Assembly: GCA_017795025.1 (NCBI GenBank)
Contig: CP051243.1
Location: forward strand, 1,798,001-1,862,000
Direction: 5' to 3'
DNA from: Flavobacteriales bacterium
GTDB lineage: Bacteria > Bacteroidota > Bacteroidia > Flavobacteriales > Schleiferiaceae
Length of the DNA: 64,000 bases
The notes beneath the pieces are model-generated. The model saw nothing but the letters and a program-made list of their open reading frames with translations, ran no database searches and was not told the DNA's origin. Position numbers and translations under genes: made by a program. This document shows positions 19,701 to 28,543 of this stretch, in pieces (position 1 is the stretch's first letter; each line of letters starts with the position of its first letter).

Positions 19701-19970
19701 GTGATCGATTTTCTAAAAAAAGTTATCAGTGCACCATTTATCCTTTTGGTGCGAATCTATCAATACCTAATTTCGCCACTCACACCAGGCTCTTGCCGAC
19801 ACAGCCCCACTTGCTCCGAATACACCGTACAGGCGATTCGCATTTGGGGACCACTCAAAGGAACCTGGTTGGGAATTAAGCGATTATCAAAATGCCATCC
19901 TTGGGGAACATCGGGCTACGATCCGGTCCCTTTTAAAGAAGAGAAAAATGAGAAAAACAGCTTGGGCTAG
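19701..19970 (+). CDS. yidD: Membrane protein insertion efficiency factor YidD
   Basis: Small (89-residue) YidD-family protein, membrane-associated and helping YidC-dependent insertion. The signature LISPLTPGSCRHSPTCSEYTVQAI...KCHPWGTSGYDPVP with three cysteines is complete. I use the GTG at 19701, one base after the cysS stop; the frame could be extended back to a GTG at 19674 inside cysS but those residues are not family-like. It overlaps the next gene by 23 bases. Confidence 0.93.
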   Translation: MIDFLKKVISAPFILLVRIYQYLISPLTPGSCRHSPTCSEYTVQAIRIWGPLKGTWLGIKRLSKCHPWGTSGYDPVPFKEEKNEKNSLG

Positions 19971-21069
19971 TGCCTTACTTAGTGGTTTAATCCTCAGTGC
20001 TTGTCAAAACCCATCGAGCGAAAAGGCGCAGGGTGAAGAAGAAATCAGTGACAGCACCACCGTAGAAAATGTCGTAGAACTTGCCTATGAAGGGGAAGGA
20101 CACTTAGCCAATATTCGTCAGTTAACCGCTGGCGGCGATAATGCCGAGGCCTACTTTAGCTTTGATAATAGCATGGCCGTTTTTCAAAGTAACTATGAGG
20201 GCTGGGAGGTCGAATGTGATCAGATTTTCTACTTCAATATTGCCGAAGACGACTTGATCAATAATCGTCCGAAGATGCTTTCTACCGGAATGGGTCGCAC
20301 CACCTGCTCGTACTTCCTTCCGGGCGATACAACTATTATTTATTCTTCTACCCACCTGGGTGGAGAAGCTTGTCCACCCGAACCCGGTCGTGAAGAAGGA
20401 TATGTATGGCCGATATATGAGGATTTCGACATCTTCGTGGCCGACCTCGAAGGCAATATCTTAGATACCCTAACCAATAGCCCTGGCTACGATGCCGAAC
20501 CAACCGTATCGCCTAATGGGGATAAAATTGTGTTTACCTCTACCCGTTCGGGAGATTTAGAACTGTGGACTATGAACCTCGATGGCTCTGACCAAAAGCA
20601 GGTAACCTCGGGTCTAGGATATGATGGCGGGGCATTCTTTTCGCCTGATGGAACTAAATTGGTTTTCCGGGCTTCTCGTCCACAAACGGCAGAAGAAATC
20701 GCCGAGTACAAAGCACTTTTAGCCCGCGGCTTAGTGAAGCCATCGGATATGGAACTCTACGTTTGTAATGTTGATGGAAGCGACTTGCAGCAGGTGACCG
20801 AATTAGGCAATGCCAACTGGGCACCATTCTTCCACCCCAGTGGAGAGAAGATTATCTTTAGTTCGAACCACAAATCCAAGCGCGGATTCCCTTTCAATCT
20901 GTTTATGATTAATGTGGACGGAACTGGCTTAGAGCAAATTACTTTTGATGAGCAATTCGATGCCTTCCCGATGTTTAGTCCTGATGGAAGCAAATTGATT
21001 TTCTCCTCTAACCGCAATAATGGTGGCACGCGCAACACCAACTTGTTTATTGCCGATTGGGTGGAGTAA
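19948..21069 (+). CDS. TolB-like PD40 beta-propeller lipoprotein
   Basis: 373-residue lipoprotein (lipobox LSAC, Cys at about 19) with four or more PD40/WD40-like repeats: EPTVSPNGDKIVFTSTRSGDLELW, GGAFFSPDGTKLVFRAS, APFFHPSGEKIIFSSN and FPMFSPDGSKLIFSSNRN. This is a TolB-type propeller tethered to a membrane. It is the last gene of the folE operon and is closed by a terminator. Partner unknown. Confidence 0.87.
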   Translation: MRKTAWASALLSGLILSACQNPSSEKAQGEEEISDSTTVENVVELAYEGEGHLANIRQLTAGGDNAEAYFSFDNSMAVFQSNYEGWEVECDQIFYFNIAEDDLINNRPKMLSTGMGRTTCSYFLPGDTTIIYSSTHLGGEACPPEPGREEGYVWPIYEDFDIFVADLEGNILDTLTNSPGYDAEPTVSPNGDKIVFTSTRSGDLELWTMNLDGSDQKQVTSGLGYDGGAFFSPDGTKLVFRASRPQTAEEIAEYKALLARGLVKPSDMELYVCNVDGSDLQQVTELGNANWAPFFHPSGEKIIFSSNHKSKRGFPFNLFMINVDGTGLEQITFDEQFDAFPMFSPDGSKLIFSSNRNNGGTRNTNLFIADWVE

Positions 21070-21091
21070 GTCTTAATGGTTGAAACTATTT

Positions 21092-21126
21092 AAAAAAAGG
21101 AGTCCATTCAAGGCTCCTTTTTTTTT
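21092..21126 (+). terminator. Rho-independent terminator
   Basis: A-rich stem AAAAAAAGGAG pairing with CTCCTTTTTTT around GTCCATTCAAGG-type loop sequence, ending in ten T; directly behind the PD40 lipoprotein gene. Confidence 0.8.
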
Positions 21127-21200
21127 GTGGGTTACCTCCACCTTCTGCCACAACCGCTCAACTAAATAAACCTTTTCCTATCTTTTCTGCTTCTAATAAA

Positions 21201-23144
21201 ATGATGCGGTTATACTTTGTTTTTGTATTCAGCCTGCTAACCTCCTCCTCATGGGGGCAGCAAAACCTCATCTTCAATCCCAGCTTTGAGGACTCCCGCG
21301 AAAGGGAAACGGGCATTTATGATTTAGAAGAGAAAAAGAGCATCTTACCTTATTGGTTTACGGATGATGATCCTTATCCCTTGGTTTTTCAAGCGCCGGA
21401 AGAATACGTAGCGGAGGCCCGGGATGGTCGCCATACCTTAGGCATGTTTATCGGCTATCCGCGCTATTTCGAATCCAACAGCTACCTCAGCGGTAGCCTG
21501 CGAAAAGCTTTGGAGCCGGGAGCTGAATACTGCTTTTGCATCTCCATCTTACTGCATCGAACCTCCATCCTTGCCGCCCGTGATGTGGGGGTGCTTTTTC
21601 ATCCCGATAAGGACCTTATTGCCGCTTCCGATCAGCCCCTCAACCTTAGCGCCTCCATTTACTTTAGGGGCGATAAGGCCTTAAGCAATACCAAATGGCA
21701 GCAATACTGCACTCGCTTTACGGCCAGCGGCGGCGAACGATACCTCAGCTTGGGAAAGTTTGGTCATGCTCGCTCGGATAGCATGCGCGATTTAGGACTA
21801 AGGGTTCATCCCGAAGCAGACGGCTTTCACACGCAGGCGTTTTACCATTTCGACCAACTGAGTTTACGGAAAATTGGCCCCACAGACAGCTGTGGCTGTA
21901 CACAAAAAGTAGCAGCTTCAAATACTCCTCCCAAACCTTATATCTTCGTTTTAGACGCCTCCGAATCGATGCGTAAAAAAGGGCGTTACGATTCCTTACG
22001 CCTTAGCCTCAGCCATTTTCTCAACAGTCTTCCTCCCGGCCTGCCGGTATCTTTTACCAGTTTTGCCTCTGGCGCAAGCCTACTTTATAGTGGCTATAAG
22101 GATGAACATACCGCGCGCCAAATTGACCAAGCATTACAAGCCGAAAAACTGCGCGGGGCTACCAATGTATTGGAGGGTTTAAAGCTAGGGAGCAGGAGTA
22201 TGAGGAGCGAAGTCCAAGATTCGGCGCGCCTCGTGCTTATTAGCGACGGACGCTTTCGGGTAAGCCCAGAGCTCATCGCACTTTTAAAGACGCAAAATGA
22301 AAGGTATGCCCGTAAACTTACTTTTTTACAGGTAGATGCCAAAGCGCGAGGCTTGCAGCAATTGCAACCTTATTTAGACTTTTATTCCTATTCCGAATCA
22401 CCCCGAAATATATCCGGCATGATTCGCAGTTTAGGTCGGAACAACCATAATCTTACGGCCGAGGCCTGCCCTTGCGAAGTGGAACCTCCAGATACTGTTA
22501 ATTACCATTTTGTAGTCGACTATTCGGGCTCTATGGCCGAAGAAAACTCCGCCGCTTTACAGGGATTTTACTATCTCTTTGGGCGAGTACCTCCCCAGGC
22601 ATTTGTATCCATCACTTTGTTTAACCACGAGGCTGCCCCCATTTATCAAGGACCGCGAATGGGAATTACGGCAGCCAAGGCCATGGCGCTTTTAGCCGAA
22701 AAGGGAACCTTAGGCGGAACCAAGCCTATTTACGGATTGGATGCGGCCTTAAAGATTGCATCCGAGCATACCGGTAAAGAGGAAAATGTACTCATAATTC
22801 TCACGGACCTGGCCGCCATTGAATTAACCGCGAACGAAAGTTTAAGTGGCGCCATTGTAGCGGCCCATAAGGATTTAAACTTAGCGGTAAGCGTCTTACA
22901 CTTTTATCAGGCAGAATATCCGAGTGTAGAGCTGCGCACCACCAATTCGCATTTCGATGCCATCAGCGAAACTTTTTACACCGTTACCCGAGCCCGTTTT
23001 GAGCAAGATTTGTTTGAGCTTATTGGCATGAATTGCGATTACCGCAGCGAGCGCTACCGAAAGGGCAAACGGAAAGGGTTGTTCCTGCAGTTTTTACAAG
23101 AGGCCCAAAGGGAGTCGAATCCCCGCGCCTACGATTGGCGCTAA
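21201..23144 (+). CDS. Secreted protein with two VWA domains
   Basis: 647-residue exported protein (signal peptide ending SSWG). Residues about 21-225 form a jelly-roll-like domain beginning NLIFNPSFED, as seen in carbohydrate-binding-like regions of surface proteins. Two von Willebrand A domains follow. The first has MIDAS DASES (D252, S254, S256), GATN (T321) and SDG (D349). The second has DYSGS (D440, S442, S444), a GGTKP threonine and LTD. Both metal sites look complete. Cys pairs (CGC near 231-233, CPC near 423-425) punctuate the linkers. The C-terminus is basic with no T9SS domain. Probably a surface adhesion or complex-assembly protein; the partner is unknown. Confidence 0.82.
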   Translation: MMRLYFVFVFSLLTSSSWGQQNLIFNPSFEDSRERETGIYDLEEKKSILPYWFTDDDPYPLVFQAPEEYVAEARDGRHTLGMFIGYPRYFESNSYLSGSLRKALEPGAEYCFCISILLHRTSILAARDVGVLFHPDKDLIAASDQPLNLSASIYFRGDKALSNTKWQQYCTRFTASGGERYLSLGKFGHARSDSMRDLGLRVHPEADGFHTQAFYHFDQLSLRKIGPTDSCGCTQKVAASNTPPKPYIFVLDASESMRKKGRYDSLRLSLSHFLNSLPPGLPVSFTSFASGASLLYSGYKDEHTARQIDQALQAEKLRGATNVLEGLKLGSRSMRSEVQDSARLVLISDGRFRVSPELIALLKTQNERYARKLTFLQVDAKARGLQQLQPYLDFYSYSESPRNISGMIRSLGRNNHNLTAEACPCEVEPPDTVNYHFVVDYSGSMAEENSAALQGFYYLFGRVPPQAFVSITLFNHEAAPIYQGPRMGITAAKAMALLAEKGTLGGTKPIYGLDAALKIASEHTGKEENVLIILTDLAAIELTANESLSGAIVAAHKDLNLAVSVLHFYQAEYPSVELRTTNSHFDAISETFYTVTRARFEQDLFELIGMNCDYRSERYRKGKRKGLFLQFLQEAQRESNPRAYDWR

Positions 23145-23203
23145 AGCCCTGCTTAGAAATTGATTCCTAATTCTTTAATACCTTCGAAGGATAATCCCTT
23201 CGC

Positions 23204-25519
23204 ATGATTCGCTTTTTACTTTTAAGCCTACTTAGCACTTCCCTTAGCTGGGGCCAAAGCATTGGTCCCCCCGAAAACCTTGGGTTTTACGGTGGCTTCA
23301 CTTGGGATTTTGAAATAGCTGAGTACCAAGGCCAAAAAATCATCTTCACCGCGCAAAGTGGTGGCAATCAAATTTATTATGCCTTTCTATCGGAAGGACA
23401 GCACCCAAAGCACATCGTATGGAAAAAACTTCCCGCTACCGGGCTCGGGAAAACCACCGACATTGCCGCACATAGTTTAGCCTTCCACCCCGCCTCCGGA
23501 ACCCTTTTTTGGATGCAAGGTTTTACCCGTATTCTTAGTGCGGGTTTAAACGACGAATTTGCCCAACCCCATGATGATTTTACCGATCTGCTCATTAAGG
23601 GGGACACCCTCATTTCCCTGTGCTTCACCTGCGGCGGGTATCGTCAAATACGAAGATTTACCATCAACCAAAAGGGCGGGATTCAGCTCTACCACGCCGA
23701 TACCATTAGAGCTTGGGATCTAGGCTATGAGGTATTCCTCGACCCTCAAAGTCAAAAAATTGTGCTGTTTGGGGAAGACTCCCTTTGGATGAGCGATAAG
23801 CCTTATTACCATGACGGTCCTTTAGGCGGACAAATGCGGGACCATCAGCATCCTTTTGATACCCTCCTACAAGACCCCGTATTTAAGATCAACCCCAAAG
23901 GGGAATGGTTGCTCTTGCAAAGTCAGAATTACTTCAGCAACAGGTTTGGAACTTCTGATAGCATTCAGTACCCTCGAATATTAAGTCGCAGCAAGGATAA
24001 AGGCCTCACCTGGACCTATGAGTTTATAGATAGTGAGTGGCCCATTCCCTTTATGATGCCCCCCAATATGGAAGCGGCCTTTAATGCTGACCAAGAAATT
24101 ATTACAGCCGGAAGTTTATACCGCTACGGAAATCAGGATTGGAAAGTCATTGGCCTAAAAAACCGGAAACCGGGCACCTTTGTATATGATGGAGTTTCGG
24201 CCATCGCTCCCTGGAATCCGTCCATAGCCTTTCATGCGGGCAGCTATGGCCCCATGGTAAGCACGTCCTTTGGTGATAGCTTATTCCTCTTAAATAAAGG
24301 TTTGGATGTTGCCCTCTTTACGGATATGAAATACTATCCGAAAAGTCGAAGTTTAGTGGTGGCTTCGGCGCAACGGGTTGGCATTTTACGTTCGGTGGGA
24401 CTGGCCACAGAGCAGTGGACCTGGGTACCTGCGCGGGCCGAATTTTTAGATAAGGATATTGCCATTGCCTTTGATGAAGTGCGCAATCGCGTATATGTGG
24501 CCCATACCAAATTGTACAGCTACGACTTAGATTCTCGAAAATGGGATTGCCTTTTAGACCCTCAAGAAGAGTTGAGCGACCTCTTTAGAGCCGAAGATAT
24601 TCATGATATAAGTCTAAACCCCGATGACCCGAACATGCTGGCCTGTATAATGGATGGTCCTTGGCCCATTCCCTCCTACACCCTGCTTAGCCAAGATGCC
24701 GGAAAAACCTGGGATTCTTTACCCACACCAGGCACCTATTATTGGTTTAGCCGAGGGGATTGGAAAAAAACAAGCAGCGGCTTTGAGCTTAGGTTTAGTC
24801 ATAGTCATGATTACAATTGGACCATCGGCCTCGATCAAGTTTTTAAGTACCAATTTGCTAATGGGGAAGCCACGCTGGCCTATGATAGCTTAATCGGATT
24901 TCAATCCAGTGCCAAGGTCATTCAGTGGAAAAGTAGCGCCCAAGCTGGAAGACGAGATATTGCCCTTGGCGAATTGGAGCCTTCATGGCTGGATGGGGAC
25001 TTTCAACTATTGCTGCGGAATCAAAACACTTGGGATACTCTACACGGTCCAAGCATCCCCAGCTGCTATTTTTGCTACGATTATCCCCGTTCGGTTACTG
25101 CCGATGAGCGTTATGCCTTCGTTGGCGCTGGTCACCGACTGTATAGTTTCGACATCAGACCTGGAAAGGAGAAATTCCTGGGCGAGGTATATACCTATCC
25201 ACGCATGGAGAATATCCGCGAAATGGAAATTATCGATAACCAGCTTTACATTCAAGGGGAATACGGATTGTACCGTCATCAACTTAACTATGCCGAGGCA
25301 GCTCAGCAAGATTCGCTAAGCTGGAATCTTTACCCCAATCCCAGTACTGGAATCCTGAAACTTCAACCGCCCAGTCCATTTTCGGTGTACGACCTGCAAG
25401 GAATTAGAGTTTACCAATCCAAGGATATCCGTTACCAGGCGGATCTCTCTGAGCTCCCTTCCGGACTATACTTAGTTAAAGTCCCCAATGGCATTAGTCG
25501 TTTATGGCGAAAACTGTAA
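23204..25519 (+). CDS. T9SS-secreted beta-propeller-like protein
   Basis: 771-residue secreted protein with signal peptide (ending SWGQS). The long central part has propeller-like strands, with Asp-box-like SRSKDKGLTWTYE and LSQDAGKTWDS. The C-terminal type A sorting domain begins SWNLYPNPSTGILKL and ends with LSELPSGLYLVKVP...RLWRKL. It is therefore expected to cross the outer membrane by the type IX system and be anchored or released. A TACCTTCG -7-like box lies at 23179-23186. Precise role unknown. Confidence 0.83.
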   Translation: MIRFLLLSLLSTSLSWGQSIGPPENLGFYGGFTWDFEIAEYQGQKIIFTAQSGGNQIYYAFLSEGQHPKHIVWKKLPATGLGKTTDIAAHSLAFHPASGTLFWMQGFTRILSAGLNDEFAQPHDDFTDLLIKGDTLISLCFTCGGYRQIRRFTINQKGGIQLYHADTIRAWDLGYEVFLDPQSQKIVLFGEDSLWMSDKPYYHDGPLGGQMRDHQHPFDTLLQDPVFKINPKGEWLLLQSQNYFSNRFGTSDSIQYPRILSRSKDKGLTWTYEFIDSEWPIPFMMPPNMEAAFNADQEIITAGSLYRYGNQDWKVIGLKNRKPGTFVYDGVSAIAPWNPSIAFHAGSYGPMVSTSFGDSLFLLNKGLDVALFTDMKYYPKSRSLVVASAQRVGILRSVGLATEQWTWVPARAEFLDKDIAIAFDEVRNRVYVAHTKLYSYDLDSRKWDCLLDPQEELSDLFRAEDIHDISLNPDDPNMLACIMDGPWPIPSYTLLSQDAGKTWDSLPTPGTYYWFSRGDWKKTSSGFELRFSHSHDYNWTIGLDQVFKYQFANGEATLAYDSLIGFQSSAKVIQWKSSAQAGRRDIALGELEPSWLDGDFQLLLRNQNTWDTLHGPSIPSCYFCYDYPRSVTADERYAFVGAGHRLYSFDIRPGKEKFLGEVYTYPRMENIREMEIIDNQLYIQGEYGLYRHQLNYAEAAQQDSLSWNLYPNPSTGILKLQPPSPFSVYDLQGIRVYQSKDIRYQADLSELPSGLYLVKVPNGISRLWRKL

Positions 25520-25549
25520 ATCTTTAGCTCCTGCCCCAGCCCCTCTACT

Positions 25550-26692
25550 ATGCTATATCCTAAATCAAGACTTGTCGCTACTTTCCTTGTCCTCGGTTTT
25601 ATAGGGGGCTTATGGAGCTGTAGGCGCGATGCAAACACCGCGACAGCCAAGCCTCAAGTGGATTATCAGGAAGATGAGGTCCTCAACTGGTTTATCCAAA
25701 ATCAGCGCAGTAATGGCCTGGTGCCCTCCTGCCAAACCTGCCCAGTTTCCTTGTACGACCAAGCTTTAAGCGCCTTGGTCTTTATGCTTTATGAGGAAGA
25801 GGAGCGCGCTGAAGCCATTTTTGATTTTTTTAATAATCGTATCGACCGGGAGTTTCGTCAAGACTCGGGTGGCTTTCATCAATTCCGACATTGGAATGGT
25901 AATCCCGTGTACAAACACCAATGGTTGGGCGATAATGCCTGGTTATTGATTGCCTTAAATAATTACCGAGCTCAAACGGGAAGTACCAAATACGATAGTT
26001 TGCGGATGGAGATTGAAGTTTGGATTCGCAAATTACAGCGCAGTAATGGCGCATTAATAGCGGGTTACGATGGATTGGCGCTCAATAATCTTTGGGTAAG
26101 CGAAGGGATTATTGATGCTTACAATGCTGTGCCGGGCTACGATTCTTTTCACCGCGGTATTTTAGATTTTTTAGCTCAGGAACGTTGGAGTGAAGAGCAA
26201 CAGAGTATCACTACCGGTTGGGCGCCCTACCCTTCCGCTTTAGATTTACACCCCTGGGCTTATGGCATTTTTGAGGACTTCCCCGAAGCCACTTTGGTGG
26301 AAGCAGACAAATACCTTAATGAGCCCTTTGCCTTTGCGTCGGGCCAATGGTTAAAAGGTTATTCCTTTGATGAGGATCGCGATAATGTATGGTTTGAAGG
26401 CACGGGGCAGATGGCGGTGGCTTTTTATCAGGCCGGTTATTTTGATCAATGGGAACTCTACTTACACGAAATGCAAAAAGGCCTAATTGCCGGCGCCAAA
26501 GACCAAACCCTCGGCTTGCCTTATGCCAGTAATGGCAATAGCACCCGTTTCGGAAATGAAGCTTTATCGGAAAAGGAATACCGCTTGGCTTTCGCCTCCT
26601 CTAATGCCTGGTACTTGTTTGCCGTAAAGGGTTTTGATCCTTTTGCTTCGGGGCGAGGTAAAGGCAGCTTGGAAGGGGATCGGTTTTGGTAG
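25550..26692 (+). CDS. Alpha/alpha-toroid lipoprotein, glycoside-hydrolase-like
   Basis: 380-residue lipoprotein (lipobox LWSC). Repeated helical hairpins with conserved aromatic and acidic positions (DNAWLLIALNNYRAQTGS, NNLWVSEGIIDAYNAV, DNVWFEGTGQMAVAFYQAG, ASSNAWYLFAVKGFDPF) resemble six-hairpin glycosidase or polysaccharide-degrading folds. I cannot name the family or a substrate. It lies 30 bases behind the T9SS propeller gene and may be co-transcribed with it. Confidence 0.65.
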   Translation: MLYPKSRLVATFLVLGFIGGLWSCRRDANTATAKPQVDYQEDEVLNWFIQNQRSNGLVPSCQTCPVSLYDQALSALVFMLYEEEERAEAIFDFFNNRIDREFRQDSGGFHQFRHWNGNPVYKHQWLGDNAWLLIALNNYRAQTGSTKYDSLRMEIEVWIRKLQRSNGALIAGYDGLALNNLWVSEGIIDAYNAVPGYDSFHRGILDFLAQERWSEEQQSITTGWAPYPSALDLHPWAYGIFEDFPEATLVEADKYLNEPFAFASGQWLKGYSFDEDRDNVWFEGTGQMAVAFYQAGYFDQWELYLHEMQKGLIAGAKDQTLGLPYASNGNSTRFGNEALSEKEYRLAFASSNAWYLFAVKGFDPFASGRGKGSLEGDRFW

Positions 26693-27600
26693 GGGGTGGG
26701 GCTTTGCCTTCGGCAGAGCCTAGACCAGTCGCAAGCCTGCGGCAGAACATAGAACAGTCGCTACGCTCCTTGCTAGAGCTTAGATCGGTCGCGGGGCTCC
26801 CTGTTAGACTATTATTTTCTTGAATACTATTGTTTTACTTCCAATGGATAATCCTATGTTGCGGAGACCATCCCCTTCGTGTGCTTCGGGGTGTAAAACG
26901 GGGTAGTTTTAGCCTGCGGCAGAAGTGAGATTTGAGATTTGAGAGCGGTCGCGGAGCTCCCTGTGAGACTATTAATCTCTTTGGTAGTATTTTTTTTCTT
27001 CCAAAGGAACAGTTGCATGTTGCGGAGACCGTCCCCTTCGTGTGCTTCGGGGTGTAAAACGGGGTAGTTTTAACTAGCTACATTATCAATCTTGTTAACG
27101 GCCTATTTAAGTTTGATTCTCGTTTTTGGTAACCTAATTTCTGACTCCTCAACAACTCTTTCTTTCATTCTTTCTTGATCAACCGAGAGCTTTGCTCGAG
27201 CTCATGGATTCCATTGAAAATTAACACGATATCCATAAAAACGAAACAACCCGCCGCCGCTGAAGCTATGGCAGGCGGGAAAATCAAGGCTTGGAAGCTT
27301 CGCCTTAAAAATGTTTGTAGTCTCCTGCTTCGGTGGGCGAGCTCCTGTTGTCGGTTATGAACAACCTGTATATTTTTAATGGAGTTCATGGTTTCGGCTT
27401 TCAGCCTAAGCTCCCATCTCAGCAAGTCGTCTACTTCCATTTTTTCGTCTACCCTTCCTAGGCCGAATACCACCTCACAGAATTCTGGATTTAATTGAAA
27501 ACCTTTGGAATTCAAGTGCATCTATCGTGTATCGCCCAAGTACCAGTATACCAATCCACTAATACACCAATTCAGCAACAATCTCTATCATGAAGCAATC
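26693..27600 (+). repeat. Dispersed repeat cluster 2 (gene-free 26693-27737)
   Basis: No gene in about 1 kb. From left: GACCRGTCGC...GCTCC blocks; two tandem copies (period about 160) of the MITE-like left end GGAGACC.TCCCCTTCG...GTAAAACGGGG at 26863-26911 and 27024-27073; a TTTCTTGATCAA hairpin relic; the block AAAAATGTTTGTAGTCTCC (27306-27350); a block with TAGGCCGAATACCACC and CAAGTGCATCTATCG; and the (AATCCACT)-type tail at 27541-27570. The same blocks recur in the same order at 32.8-33.4 kb. A 118-codon minus-strand frame here (27165-27521) is discussed as a finding, not called a gene. Confidence 0.8.
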
Positions 27601-27737
27601 ATGAAAATCCCCTTAAGGAGAAAAGAGTCTGATAAGCTGCGTAGCATGTGTAGTATTGGAAAGCTGCCGTACAGCCTTGGTGATATGCTTTACCTAGGAC
27701 CCATGAGGAAAAAAATCTTCCTAATTATTCAGTTCAA

Positions 27738-27998
27738 TTAATTCCCATAATGGTAACGGCAGGAAATAATTAAAAGCTCGTCCTTCTCGTAACGGTAGAC
27801 TAAGCGATGTTCGGTATCTATTCTCCTAGACCAAAACCCTTGTAATTCATGCCTTAAGGCCTCAGGGTTACCTATGCCTTCAAATGGGGTTCGTTGGCAA
27901 CTTTTAATCAACTCATTAATACGCTTTACCTTCTTCTTGTCAGTCTTTTGCCAGTACAGATAATCTTCCCAGCAGGAAGCTGTCCCGGAAATCCTCAT
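27738..27998 (-). CDS. yoeB: YoeB family toxin (ribosome-dependent mRNA interferase)
   Basis: 86-residue RelE-superfamily toxin that cuts mRNA at the ribosomal A site. The residues known to matter in E. coli YoeB fall at the same numbers: E46 (NPEAL), R65 (EHRLVY), H83 and Y84 (CRYHY). The start overlaps the stop of the upstream antitoxin by four bases (ATGA). The pair sits between repeat clusters. Confidence 0.93.
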   Translation of the reverse strand: MRISGTASCWEDYLYWQKTDKKKVKRINELIKSCQRTPFEGIGNPEALRHELQGFWSRRIDTEHRLVYRYEKDELLIISCRYHYGN

Positions 27999-28246
27999 TC
28001 TTCAATCAGGTTTTTCTCTTTTACCTTTCCCTGTTGGGATTCTTCCAAAGACTTCAGCAAATAATCTCGATTCTTGCCCGATAACAGATACTGAGTCTCT
28101 TTCAGGGAACGGTATTCATCCATCGAGATCAGTACGAGGTCTTTATCATTCTTGCGTTTGATGATTATTTCCTCAAAGTCGTCCACCACTAAGTCGAGCC
28201 ATTTTCTCAGGTTGAGCCTTAATTCTGTATAATTAATCACTTTCAT
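27995..28246 (-). CDS. yefM: Phd/YefM family antitoxin
   Basis: 83-residue antitoxin: an N-terminal Phd/YefM DNA-binding fold (MKVINYTELRLNLRKWLDLVVDDFEEIIIKR, LVLISMDEYRSLKET), and a C-terminal charged helix that neutralises the toxin. It is the first gene of a coupled pair with yoeB; autoregulation by the complex is usual for the family. Confidence 0.9.
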   Translation of the reverse strand: MKVINYTELRLNLRKWLDLVVDDFEEIIIKRKNDKDLVLISMDEYRSLKETQYLLSGKNRDYLLKSLEESQQGKVKEKNLIEE

Positions 28247-28324
28247 AGTTTCACAAAATTACACTTTAAGTACGTTAAAAAGTTTCTTTTTATGTTTTCA
28301 TTATCCCAAGGGATGATAATTATT

Positions 28325-28460
28325 CACCGCTTCCCCAAGTGCATCTATCGCGTATTGTACCATTACCAGGATGCCAATCTACTAATTCAGCAATCTACTA
28401 TTACCTGCCAAAGTCTTGTACGGCGAGCAAGGCTTACCTGCCATAGCTTTAGCGGAGGCA
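28325..28460 (+). repeat. Repeat fragment in 28247-28543 spacer
   Basis: The 297-base spacer upstream of the antitoxin contains no gene. 28330-28395 is a diverged copy of the CAAGTGCATCTATCG...CAATCTACTAATTC block of clusters 2 and 4, and 28430-28455 is the reverse complement of the CCGCTGAAGCTATGGCAGG segment of cluster 2. Confidence 0.6.
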
Positions 28461-28543
28461 AGACTCTGCGCTAAGGCAAATTCCACCGCACAGCAAACCC
28501 TAATTAACAATAAAAGCAGATTAGCTTTTAAGGAAGCGGAAAT

